Source: Formicarius rufipectus
Lineage: Eukaryota; Chordata; Aves; Passeriformes; Formicariidae
Direction of reading: 5' to 3'
Length of the DNA stretch: 64,000 nucleotides
Assembly (NCBI GenBank): GCA_013399695.1
Contig: VXAU01002072.1
Span: 310,001-374,000, forward strand
Of this stretch, positions 1-12,400 are shown piece after piece. Under the pieces are notes generated by a model. The model was not told the DNA's origin and made no database searches. It worked only from the letters and a program-made list of their open reading frames with translations. Both the position numbers and the translations under genes were made by a program. The stretch's first letter is position 1. Every line of letters starts with the position of its first letter.

Positions 1-158
1 GCAGTCCACAGTTAGATTATTTTTAGTCCTGTTGAGTCTGGCTGCAAATTGGAATGTTCTTTTGATGCACTTCCTCAGTGTGACTAAACTTGGGTTCTTT
101 GGGGGATTCTGTTTTGTTTTGTTTCTCCTCAGTAACATTAAGATGATTTTCTCTTTAG
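1..158 (+). other. PTPRB: 3' end of a PTPRB intron (window starts inside it)
   Basis: The window opens in intron sequence. It ends in a pyrimidine-rich tract and AG at 157-158, directly before the first FN3 exon. The exon upstream is not in the window. To keep frame it must donate one base to the first codon of the next exon; a G would give the usual valine. Confidence 0.85.
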
Positions 159-425
159 TGCCAGCCCAAGTGACTGATCTGACTGTGGCAAGTCAGGGAT
201 CAACCAACAGCTTGTTCACCAACTGGACAAGAGCACTGGGAGATGTAGACTCATATCAAGTGCTACTGATTCATGAGAATGTTGTCATTAAAAATGAGAC
301 TGTTCCCAGTGAAACCAACAGATATCACTTCTATCCTCTGAAACCTGGAGGGCTCTATTCCGTTGTTGTCACCACTGTCAGTGGAGGGATATCTTCAAGG
401 CAAACGATTGCAGAGGGAAGGACAG
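159..425 (+). CDS. PTPRB: PTPRB exon: FN3 domain (about 7th of 17)
   Basis: A whole FN3 repeat of the extracellular stalk in one exon of 267 bases, phase 1 at both ends. It begins VPAQVTDLTV, has the subfamily core GDVDSYQV and ends in SGG...EGRT, the last codon base donated across the splice. Acceptor TTTAG and donor ACAG|GTAAA are clear. NWT and NET are potential N-glycosylation sites. The family core tryptophan is present in TNWT. The ordinal assumes 17 FN3 domains as in human. Confidence 0.93.
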
Positions 426-3400
426 GTAAAAAGAAACTATTCCAGCATGTCTTTTGTTAGTTCTTAAATCTGAATTTTTTTAAGATCGTGGTCTTGTGAT
501 TGTCACTGCACTGAAAATCCAGAAGCATGGGAATTTCATCCATATAATTCCCGTGTGTGACCTCAGGCACACTGTGAGTCCAGATTCATGTAAATATAGC
601 TTATGGGAGCTAACTGCTCTGCTTACAACAGTAACTATCTACAGCAGGATCACTCTGCAATAAAGACAAAAATTACCCTGAGAGTAATGTACAGCTGTGG
701 TGGGTGAATTGCTCCTTGGAAGGGACTTTGTTGTTCTATTGACTACGTAGTGGTGTAGTGTGATTGCCTCTTATTTAGGTGTGCCAACTATCAGCCTTAT
801 GGTGGTGGGATAAATTTGTGTCTCAGCTTCTCATGATCCATTCTTCTTCTCTAATCCAACATCAAAGAATGTCCGCCAGGGTTAATTAGTCATTATGAGA
901 CCCTTCTGTACTGCATAAGACAGGATTTGCTATTGCATCAAATTCTCTAAGTTTAAAGACTTGTGAAAGGTAATACCAGTTCTTCAGCTATTTTAGAGTT
1001 AAAATGAGCCTAAATAGTGCAATTTCACCCTTTACATGAATTTGGCAAAGACCAGGCATTCTGCAGTTTGCTCCCTTGTTCTCCCTGGAAACAACAATTT
1101 TCAGGGGGAAAAACGAGCAAACCTGAAAAAAAACAATTGGAGAAGAACAACACTACAAGGCTTAAAGTACATAAATATGTTTTGTAAAATCTGGGGGTTC
1201 TGTCTCTGATAGCTGATGGCCAACCCTTCTACTGAGGTAAGTCGATTCAGTGCATCAAAGTCCAGTGAAAATGTAGCAGTTCATTATGTTTAAGCTCTGC
1301 CCCTGTAATAACTCTGAGAGTTTTGTACACGAGTGATGTACATGATAGCTCTGACAATGAGTAGGCTTTATGCTCACCTTGAAAAACAAGTGGCATTCAT
1401 GTTTTGGCCACTAGGCGACAGAAAAGTCCCTGAAAATGAAGCACATTGGCTATGGTCCTCGATGTCCTACCAGCCTCAGTAGTTATTGCTATTACCAAGG
1501 AATGGCAATTGAGCGCATAACTCAGCTTCTGGCGTTTTAGAAGTACTGGGACCATGCCACCAAAGACAATTTCCTTAACTGTATTCAAAAAAGCAGATGA
1601 ACGTTGCTAAGTGGGAATCAGTGCAGAACTTCTCAGGAGTCACAGACTGCTTATTTTGCAGGGAACAGTATTCCAGGCATTCTCACAGCAATAAGAATTG
1701 GCTAGTTAAAGCTTCTTTGGTTTTTCCTCTTTGTTGCACAGTTCCTTCCAGCGTGACTGGAGTAACAGTAAATAACTCAGGTCGCAGTGACTACCTCAGT
1801 GTTTCTTGGCTGCCTGCTCCTGGAGATGTAGACAGTTATTTGGTAACACTCTCTCATGGTGACCAGATTGTTCAGACTCTCACCGTTTCCAAATCCTTCA
1901 GTGAATGCTCCTTCAGCAGCCTTACTCCTGGGACACTTTACAATGTGATGATAACCACGAAGAGTGGGAAGTATGAGAATTATTCCTTCAGCCAGGAACG
2001 AACAGGTAAAGAGAGGCTCTGAGCAAATCCAGTCACTTTACCCATTATCAATGATTTACCGATATCTGACCAATCTGGGATAGATGAGTCAAACCACAGA
2101 ATTACAGCTTTGTAGACTTAGTTTTATTCTTATGCCCCAGTTGCTGCTTTATGTCATATAAAAATACTCTAGCATCAATAAAAGTCATGAGTCAGTCCTT
2201 ATGAGTGAGCAGAAATCATGTATCACCTTTGGCTCAAATGTGTTTTCCTTTCATTAACCCCTCTACTTGGCTCTTCAAGTACATCCTGCAGAGCATCTGC
2301 CTAGAAAGTCACTCAAGCACTGAAAGAACAGGATAGGCTAGCTAGTAAAATGTTAGTAAGGTATCACAGTAATGAGTAACATCTATATCAGTTGGTTTTG
2401 GTAATGTAACACGTATCTATGGTTTTGGTCATGCAAAGTTCCAGGATATTATAACAGAAATAGGGAAATCTCAGAAGAGGATGACAATTATGATGTAAAA
2501 CTTTCTCAAAGATTGAAGGGAGTGAGACTTTACACTTGGTAAACCAGTAGAATAAAAGAAAAATGGTAAGGGGTATTAAAAGCACAGTATCAAGTTTGTG
2601 CAATTTTAGTCTTCTCGTGATGTAAGTGAAAATTCAAGGGATAGCCATGCAAATGACGAGGACCAAATCTGAGATTAGTGTGAACCTGTGGAACTCAGTA
2701 CTATAAGCAAAGCTGGCCAGGTTCCTTAAGACCAAAAACTGGAAAGGCAAACCACTGTCATATGACATAAAGCAGCCTGGAAACTGCAGTTACTATTTGA
2801 TTGTTTAAATCCGCATTGTGGTCTTTTTGCAGCTTCCTTACTGAAGTCTGGTAATTACCACAAATATAGTTCACTACCGCAAGTCCTGTTTCTTCAGGAT
2901 GTTATTGCTTTATGAATCTTTAACTGTTTTTTTCTTTCAGTCCCTTCAAGTGTTCAGGGACTTACTGTCAGCAATTCAGCCAGAAGTGACTACTTGAAGG
3001 TGTCCTGGTTACATGCGTCTGGATATTTTGATAATTATGAAGTGATCATCAGGAACAACAATGATTTTATCCAAACAAAAAGTGTCCCAAAGGATGAAAA
3101 TGAATGTGTGTTCACTAATCTGGTCCCAGGGAGGCAGTACAGTGTCACAGTCAGCACAAGGAGTGGGAAATACGAAACTAGTGAAAGGGTCTATGGCAGA
3201 ACAAGTAAGTAAACATCCTGAGTCATACCAGGGTAGTTTTTGTTTGTTTGTTTACCATACCCAGGAACAAAAAACTGATATGATTTTAACATAGAATAGT
3301 GACTGTGTCTCTTTGAATGTGTATGATTCCAAATACGGGAAGCAGTATTTAATTTATGACCAGTGTTTAAGTTACATATAAAAAGTGAAGAAGAGACCTG

Positions 3401-6400
3401 CGCTGTGAACTTGGAAAGCAAATCTTGAAACATTGAAAATTGAGAAACAGTGGTATGGTTTTCCACATAAGCATAGTATTTACAAATAAATTATGCGAGA
3501 ACGTACAGAACAGTTTTTTTCTGATCATGGAAATGTATAGGGAAGAAGATGGAGTGAACCTCATTCTACTCAAACTACCCCAAGAACTGGATTTGGAGAG
3601 CACGGGGCAGGAGTGGTAGGGTGGCTAGTTGTGAGCCAGCAGGGATCCGGATGCAATCTGCCTGTTTTCACCTAGAACTGCATGTGAGTTAAGGAGCTGT
3701 GTTGAGAAAGTGAGTTTATTAACACAGATGTAGCACTGGGCAAAAATAACTGACCTGTGTCTGATGGGAGTTGGAAACTCTGTCTGATGGTGCTGCATCA
3801 CACAGATGGATTGCTTTGGCTCTGCACTAGCTCAGGCCTCTTTGCACCATATTTGTTGTACATGCAGATTTTACTCAGTTTTTGTTGGCTAGGCAAACTC
3901 CCTACAGGCTCCATTATCATTCATTTATTATTATGCTGATAGACTGAGGACTCCTGCTCTGAAATGGGAACGTCCAGTGTTAGATGGGGTGCAAATCAGC
4001 CAAAATAAGTGCAATCTACTGCTTTTCTTGGGGAAATAAATAAAACGTTTTAGCTCCAAAGCATGGCTTCAGAGCTGTTAGCTTTTTGCTGTGATCTCGT
4101 AGTAAGTACTGAGAAGTTTCCTATCTTTCTTCTCACCTCTTCAGTGCCAGAGTCAGTGAAGGAGCTGACTCTTAGTAACAGGAGCACAGAAGATCTGCAG
4201 GTAACTTGGTCAAAGGCTGAGGGGGATGTTGATAAATATGAGATTCAACTCCTCTTCAATGATATGAAGATCTTCCCACCCATTTTCCTTGGGAACACCA
4301 TTGAGGAGTATTGGTTCACAGCTCTGACTCCAGGACGTCTATACAAAATTCTTGTTTTGACCATCAGTGGAGATGCACAACGTGCCACTTTCATAGAAGG
4401 CCTGACAAGTAAGAAATAATGTGGTATTTAAAATACACAGAGGCTTCTCTAGAATGAAGAACTGAAAATTGAGGGTGAACCACGATCTTATTTGAGCTTC
4501 TGTAACACTTGCTCAGAGACACCAGGTCTCATTGAAAATCACACTAATACTACAATCAGCTTGATCTGTTGTGTAGTAAACAAATGTCACAGTTACCAGT
4601 ATTTGATTACTGGCAGATAATCTGATTTATTGCATGGGAATGCTATTGAGAGGTCAGCATTTGGGTTTCTGTTATTCCCGTACATGCTGGTTGTTTGCTT
4701 AGTATCTCTAGCTATATCACTATCTGTTTTACACCTCTGTTACTTACCTGAAATGAATGGGTGAGATAATAAGTGCAAAATGGCTAGCTAACTAAGGGTG
4801 CCTAAAGAGCTTTGATTTTTTGAGATGCTTTTAAAATATCATTTGGACAAAAGGAGGGTTATCCAAATAAAAGGATGCAGGAACTTTTTTGTTTATCTTT
4901 TTTTTACTTTTGCTCCTGTGAAAACAGAGAGTTTTCTAAAGTAGCATAATCCTACACAAATGTCTTTGACTTTACTTGTGTTTACTCATGAGTGAATTTA
5001 CTTGTACCTGTTAATGATCTTTGTCCTTTGAACCATTTGCTATGATCAATAAAAAGGTAGAAATTAGAAAGTCTCAATCAAACAGGAAATTTGTGAGCAG
5101 GTGCCTTTTTGTTCCCTTTTTATTTCCAGTTCCAAGCATGGTCAGAAACATTCATGTGTCACCTAATGGCATGACAAACAGCCTGAAAGTGAGCTGGACT
5201 CCTGGAGGTGGAGATGTTGATTCCTATACAGTGACTATATTTCAGCAGAACCATCAGCTTGATTCCCAGAGTGTCTCCAAACACGTTTCTGAGCACATGT
5301 TTCACAAGCTGGAAGCTGGGGAGCAGTACCGAGTGGTGGTGCAATCTAACAGTGGCAACTTACACAACAACTTAGCAGCTTTTGGGAGAACAAGTATGTT
5401 TCTTTGCATTATGTCTTCCCAGAAACTGATTCTTATTTAATAATGTTTATGAATGTACCATTGGGTATGGGGACACCCAGACTCATGAGAAGTTTTTATC
5501 TCAAAGAGCATGAGTCATGATTCTTACAAACACTTAGGCATGGGTCTGTTAATACCAGTGAGATGTGTCACATGATTAACCTTACCTGGGTGAATGTAAG
5601 TGGAATTCAAGTCCCCAGTCCGAAGTCTGCCTTTATGGGATGAATGCACTTCCATCCCTCTCCAGTCCTATGCCTGTACCCATCTGACACACGCATCTGC
5701 TCTATACAGTCAAGTATTGTGTTCTAGCCGAGCCCATTGAATGGTCAAGGCTTGTTAGACAATGTATTGCTCCAGTATCCTGCAGGTTAGAACAAAGCAA
5801 CACATTGTTTTTAATCTATTCTCTCTCTTCAGCACCTTCATGTATTATATATCTGTGGCCTTGTGCAACACCTGCTGGCTAAGATTTTCTATTCTGTGCC
5901 ACCATTCTGCACCAATTTACCACTTTGTTTTTCAGTTATTTTTCATATGCCATTCTTAACTGTTCCAGTCAGTTCATCTGACTCTCCTTCTCCCTCTTTT
6001 TCTGATAGTTTATATATCTGTTGCTTCTCCATGCCCAGTTCAGATGTCCATGATGCTCTGTAACTTCATTTGATCGTATTTATGTCTAGGAATTACTTGT
6101 TTGGCTAAACATGTGCACAGGCATTCCTTTTCCCACAATTGAACTTGAAAATATATAAAGTTATGTTCTATTGATTATTTCATTTACATTTGTGTATTGA
6201 ATGGTCTGTATTTCACCTGGTAACGTCCTCCTTTAATTGTTGTTTCCAGTTCCAGCCTCTGTCCAGGAATTACTAGCCCATCATGCTTACAGCAGTCATT
6301 CCTTGTTAGTAACCTGGCAGAAAGCTCCTGGTGTGGCTGAAAGATATGACATTCTGCTTATGACTGAGCAAGGAGTCCTCCTGAGCAACAAATCAGAACC

Positions 6401-9400
6401 AGCTACTGCAAAACAGCACAAATTTGAAGATTTATTAGCTGGCAAGAAGTATAAAATACAAGTTTTGACAGTCAGTGGGGGGCTTTTCAGTAAGCGTGCA
6501 GAAACTGTTGGCCGAACAGGTAATTAAAACATCTTGGTTTATTTATAGTTCCCCCAGTCAGATATCATTTAGTACATGAATCATCTGTATATCTTGATTC
6601 TGGAAAGATTCTAGTAAGGAACAAACTCCATATGTTTTTGCATCATTTTTCTTGATAGGTGCTTAGTATGTGAATCTGAAATTTGTTACCATAATAATAT
6701 GACTGTGGTTCATAGTAAGGATATTAAATCAAAGTCCTGAATGCTTTCCTCAGTCTGTCTGTTACAGAACTACCAGAATACTTCATTGTCATCAGATTTT
6801 TAATGCACAATCTCAAGGCTCTTAGAGCAGTATTTCATGTGAATACACACCTCTAAACTCAGAGCCAAGTCTTGCTTGCAGTCTTTACTCCTTTAAAGCT
6901 TCCTGTAGAAACTAATGGACAGTTCTGTGTGAGTACAGGCTGGGGAATCAGACCTGCTGGGAAATACAAATATTGTATTGGAGAAGACTCAGCAACATGT
7001 CATAAATTCTTTCTCCTTGTTTCTGACAGTTGCTGTTGACAACAGTTGCTGCTTGTGGCTTAATTGAAATGTATTCCAGCCATGAGTTGTTACTTTACTA
7101 AAGGTTCAGCTTAGTGGCTAGACTCTCTGGTATTTAGTCTAGCATTTGTCTTTTTTTTCAGTTCCAGCAGCTGTTACAAATCTGAAAGTCACAGAGAACA
7201 CCACTGATCGACTGTCCTTCAGCTGGACCACCGCGCAAGGGGAGCTTGATTCATATGACATCTTCCTGTACAACCCAGACAAGTCCCTTCATGACAGGAT
7301 TTCAGGAGAGCAGAACCTCGAGCAGTGTTCGTTCCAGAATCTGCGTCAAGGCAGGATATATCGAATGGTGATTGTTACCCACAGTGGAGACCTCACTAAC
7401 GAGTCATTTGTCTCTGGAAGAACAGGCAAGAACATCTAAGAAAACCATTTGTCTCCAGTATGGTGTTCATGAGGGGGCACCACTGAGCTGGTCTGAATCT
7501 GATGCTCATCTTAGATTAAAGGAACTGTTAGAAATACCAAAATTTGCTCTAATATGTAAAAAACATTAGATAAATCAAAATGTAAATTCTGAATTATGTG
7601 GTTACAACAGGAAAATGAAGGAAAAATGAAAGCAAAAGTTAAGCAAAAACCTTTTAACAATAGTTACCAGGAACTCCGGCCAGGAGAAGGGCATCCCAAA
7701 GTATGCTACTTAAGCTTTAAAGGAAAATTACTGTCTCCCACTGTAAAAGGAGTATTGATCTATGAGTGAAAAAGGCAAAAAAACAAAGCAAGTAGGGTTA
7801 ATAAGGTAGACAATCTACCAATGAAAAAAACCTTTTCTTCCCCATGAGGAGATCTGGCTGCAACAGTGTGTTTGTTCAGCCACATGTGGGAAGTAGTTTT
7901 CTGAGCAGTTCTAGAAGCTCTGACACTGTGAAACCTTCCTTTATTCTTCTGTGGCACCATATACTAACCTCTCTGTAAGACTGTGTCTGCACAGCAGTGC
8001 ACTTTGTTCAGCTACCTCAGAACTGGATGTTTCTGAACACTAACTGGGAAAAAGCTGCTTAACATTTGTAAGACTATCCATTATAAACATTTCAACCTCT
8101 CTTGAGAACAGTGTCCGCTCAAAATAAGAAAGGAAGCTACTGAGATATGCTTCATGGTATTTCCTGGGTTTTGTTTTTTTTTTTGGCCACATGTGGCAGC
8201 TGTCTAGTTTATTACATGACAGTCATTACAGGATAAGTGTAAGGTCTGGTTGCTTCTTCTCACCCTAAGGATGTTCTACATAAAGTAATATTCATTCCTG
8301 GTTTATTTCAGTACCAGCCCCAGTTGTTGGTCTCAGGGCATCCAACCGAAACATGACGGACAGTCTGTGGTTCACTTGGGGTCCAGCAGCAGGAGATGTT
8401 GACTTCTATGAGCTGAATCTTTACAACCCAAATGGGACGCAGAAAGAAACCCAGCAAAGTAGAGACCTGAAAGAGTGGCATTTCCAGGGACTCATTCCTG
8501 GAAGAAAGTACACTTTGGTTGTAGTGACTCACAGTGGCGATCTGACCAACACAGCAAATGCTGAAGGAAGAACAGGTATGGGTTGTTTTTATAGTCCCAT
8601 CTGTCTGAATTACTATTAGCTTGTAACTGTGCAACAACAGACTTATTCTGAGGAACGATTTATTATAAGTCATTGAAGGTGAGAAGATAAAGATAACCTC
8701 AAGTGCATTAAACTGAAGGAGTGTGAAAGAGAAACAGTCAGCACTGTTTTTCTTCCAAAGGCTCTGGAATATGTAATATCCATGAAAGTCACCATCATCA
8801 GCACAGATACAGTAACTGTCTGTGTAACAGGGTAATGCAAATTACTTTGTGATGCATGAAGAAAATAATGCGTTTTCTTATTTGTCTTGTGTAAAAATTT
8901 TCTAAGAATCTCTTTTTCTTTTTTCCCTCTTTTGCCCTCTTTCTGTGTAGCGCCCAGCCCTCCTAACACTGTATCATTTACTGATGTTGCAAACACTTCT
9001 TTATCAATCACTTGGCTGGGTCCCCCAGACTGGACAGACTATGATGATTTTGAGTTGCAGTGGCTTCCAAAGGATCCCCTCACAATATTCAATCCCTACA
9101 GCAGCAGCAGATCTAAAGTACGCATCATCTATGCCTTGCGACCAGGAAGACTCTATGAGTTCAGTGTTAGAACCGTCAGTGGCCGCCACTGGAAGACTTA
9201 CAGTCAGTCACAGTCTGCAAGTGTGAGAACAAGTAAGTAACAATTCCCATTGCATCCTAACACTCAGCTGAAGAAGGTGCTAAACTGTTAAATCTTACCA
9301 ATTTGTTACGCAGTTAGTAATTTCCATTATGTCATGAATTCAGCTAGATTCTAAGTCCTTGATGTGTGTGAGGTCAGCAGTTTAAAGACTGAAAATGGAC

Positions 9401-12400
9401 ATACATTTACAGTCCTCCCATCCTGACTGGGTCTGTTTGGTTGCCTGAATCAATCAGTTTCAGGGGTAAAATAAGGCTGAATATGCAAACTTCTCTGACA
9501 GCAGTATATTGAAATAATCAGTGTGTTTCTGAATGATAAGACTGGGAGGAATGAAACAGTGTTGTACTGGATTTGAAACTGGAATCGGTGTTTCACTATT
9601 CTGTGTTTCTGTCCACATCTGTGGATCTCTACCATCTCTCGCAATTTCAGTAACAGGCTGATTTGAAAAATTACCTGGAATTCCAAAAATAACTGAGCTC
9701 ATGTCATTTGGGGTGGGATTCAGCTCTCAATTGACATTGTGTTTAGTCAGCTGTATAGCTCTTTAGAATTGATTCAGCATATTAAAATTTCACCTTCATT
9801 TAATCACTTAAATGTAATATCTGCCATCTGAAAGGGAAATCCTATTTTTGCTACATGTCACATGTTATGAATGGTGCTCCCATATTACACGGATGAAGCG
9901 TACATCTGTGGTATGTTTTAATAATATGGACACACCACATTCTGCTTGGGAAACCAGATCAGTCATGAGATGTCAGTATCAGTATCAGCTGATACTGTTG
10001 ACCACTTGTAACCTCCAAATAAGTTGTAACAGTATTCTAGAAATCCATTGCCATGCACTGTTGCTGTTCTTGTTAAGATTTCAATAAGCAGGTTTTCTTT
10101 ACTTGTTTCAACAATTAATTACTGAAGCTTCACAAAGCTGATAGGGTTTATGTCACTAGATCTGTTTTCAGATGGCTAAAATGAGTTAGGCAGACTTGCG
10201 TAATAACCAGACAGAACACATTTGCGGGAGAGGTGGGAATTCTTACTCCTAGCCTTCTGCTCTTATCTCTAGTGGTTGATTCAGAATCTAGGAATTGTAG
10301 TGTGAGCAGAGAATGTATGATGCCTGGCCGTTTGCACACTGAGCTTCAACTTCTCAACATTTCTCTAGAACCAGACAAGATACAAAGTCTTCATTGTCGG
10401 CCCCAAACCTCTACTGCCATCGCGTGTTCCTGGACTCCTCCTGATTCTGACTTTGATGGGTATAGTGTCGAGTGCAAAAAAATGGACACTCGTGAAGTGG
10501 AATTTTCTAAAAGGATAGAAAAAGACAAATCTCTGCTTAATATCATGACCCTTGTTCCCCACAAACGATACCTGGTGTCCATCAAGGTGCATTCTGCAGA
10601 CATGACGAGTGAAGTTGTTGAAGACAGCACCATCACAATGATCGACCGTAAGTGGAATTCAGAGTTGCCCTGAAGAGAAGCATTGAGCAGCAATAAGGAG
10701 TTACTTGTGTTGGTTAGACAGCAAAAGGAGTTCTGAACTCCGCAATTGCCAACATGTGGCACTTGTAATTTGGCGGCCAAAGTGGACTTTTGGTCCCTGC
10801 TGTGAGAGACAATGCAGGATTTTGACTATATTCCCTCTCATTACGTTGCCAGACCCAATTTTTTTGCTCGTTCATGAAATATAGCCTGGGAAACATAAAC
10901 AATTATTCCATTGCCCTTTTTTCGTCATCACACACCTTCAGTTGTCTTCGTAGTTGTTGCCGGCTTTCTTGTGTCTGTTTCCTCTCATGGATGGAAGCTG
11001 TCCTCAGCACAAATATGCATGAGTAAGGACCTTGGATTGTGGTACTGCATTCTCTTTAGGTTCCTGTACACTCTTCTGAGGTGCTGCTTGACCAAATCAC
11101 CTGTAGGAATTTTACCTGAGGGAGGATTTCCATAGCATATGCTTTGAACCCACTTCTTCAGTTTCTTCAGACATAAGCTGCTGAGTGGAGGGCAGCGGTA
11201 GCATCTGCTGGTGCCTCTACACTGCCAGGCGTCACTGTGATCAACAGCCTGCCATTGCTGACCCTAGAGCTGTTCCAGTTTTTGCAGTACCTCAGTATTC
11301 AGTGGCACAGCACAATGAAAAGGCTTGAACTGATGTAGGGCTAAACTCAAAAATGACAGGATGGCCAGGAGACCCATATTCAGGGATGCCTCTATAGCTT
11401 ATTACAAGCCACACTAGTATGAAATGCTAGATCATAAAAATTATGTTTGCTTTGGGAGCTATTGAGCTAAGCTACAGAGTTCAGTCACCAACTAGCCTTC
11501 TCCATTCCCCCATCACTTGCCTTTTAATTGCAACTGTGTAACTGCTTCCTCTACCACAAAGAATGCTACAAATCCAGATGTAGTGAGAACTAGCTATTCG
11601 TGTCACAAGAGGTGAGACAGAGTCCTACTTGAAGGTTAGCTGTTTCACGTTCTTGTTCTGTGTTTCGTGTTTGTTTGTTGTCACTTGTTTTGAATACTGC
11701 TGTTCTCCCAGGCTCTGGTTAACACTGGAGATCCTAACTCAAGGGAACACAAAAAAATGCCGCTAGGCTCTGTAGATCTAAGAGGTTTAGCAAAAGAGCA
11801 TATAAATGTGTGAATTACTGGTTCTTTTTGCAATGTCAAAGCTTTTGAAATTTTGCCACCCATTTTACGTATTTGATGTTTCCTGTATGTGCAATATAGT
11901 TTCAGTAATACTGATTTTAAAAAAGATTCTGAAATGTAGATCCTTAAAATCCACCCTTTTGCTGCAATTTCTTCCCTGAGTATTTTGCTTTCCAGTTTAC
12001 TTCTACTGTGTCACTGTTCAAGATATAGCTTTGTATCATACAAAGACCATTTCCCGTAGAAATTCTTCAGTCAGTCTGGAAAATGGTACTTTGTAGTTGA
12101 ATGCTGTGTCTGGATGACTCTGTTCCTCTGGAAAAGGAAGCAGGAATGTAGATGCTTAAAACAGGTAAATTCCTGTAGCGAGTGTGCTAAGTGGCCTCCA
12201 AATACCTGTCTTAAACCTATGTCATTTCTAGTAGCTATAATTTCTGATTTCATAGACTTAACAAGAGTTTAATGTATTTTCGCGTGAGCTTCTGCAGGAA
12301 TTCCCACTGAATGTGACAGGATCTGTCACTATTATTATGGTAAACCCACTGCTGCCATGTTTCATCTTTTGGCAGTTTCCCTCTGGGAGGTGAAGACACT

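Noticed and set aside
4145..4147. Possible methionine start at the 10th FN3 exon
   Set aside because: The ATG arises only across the splice (A from the previous exon plus TG) and lies inside a continuous coding frame.
8308..8673. Open frame of 121 codons on the minus strand
   Set aside because: It is the antisense shadow of the 14th FN3 exon of PTPRB.
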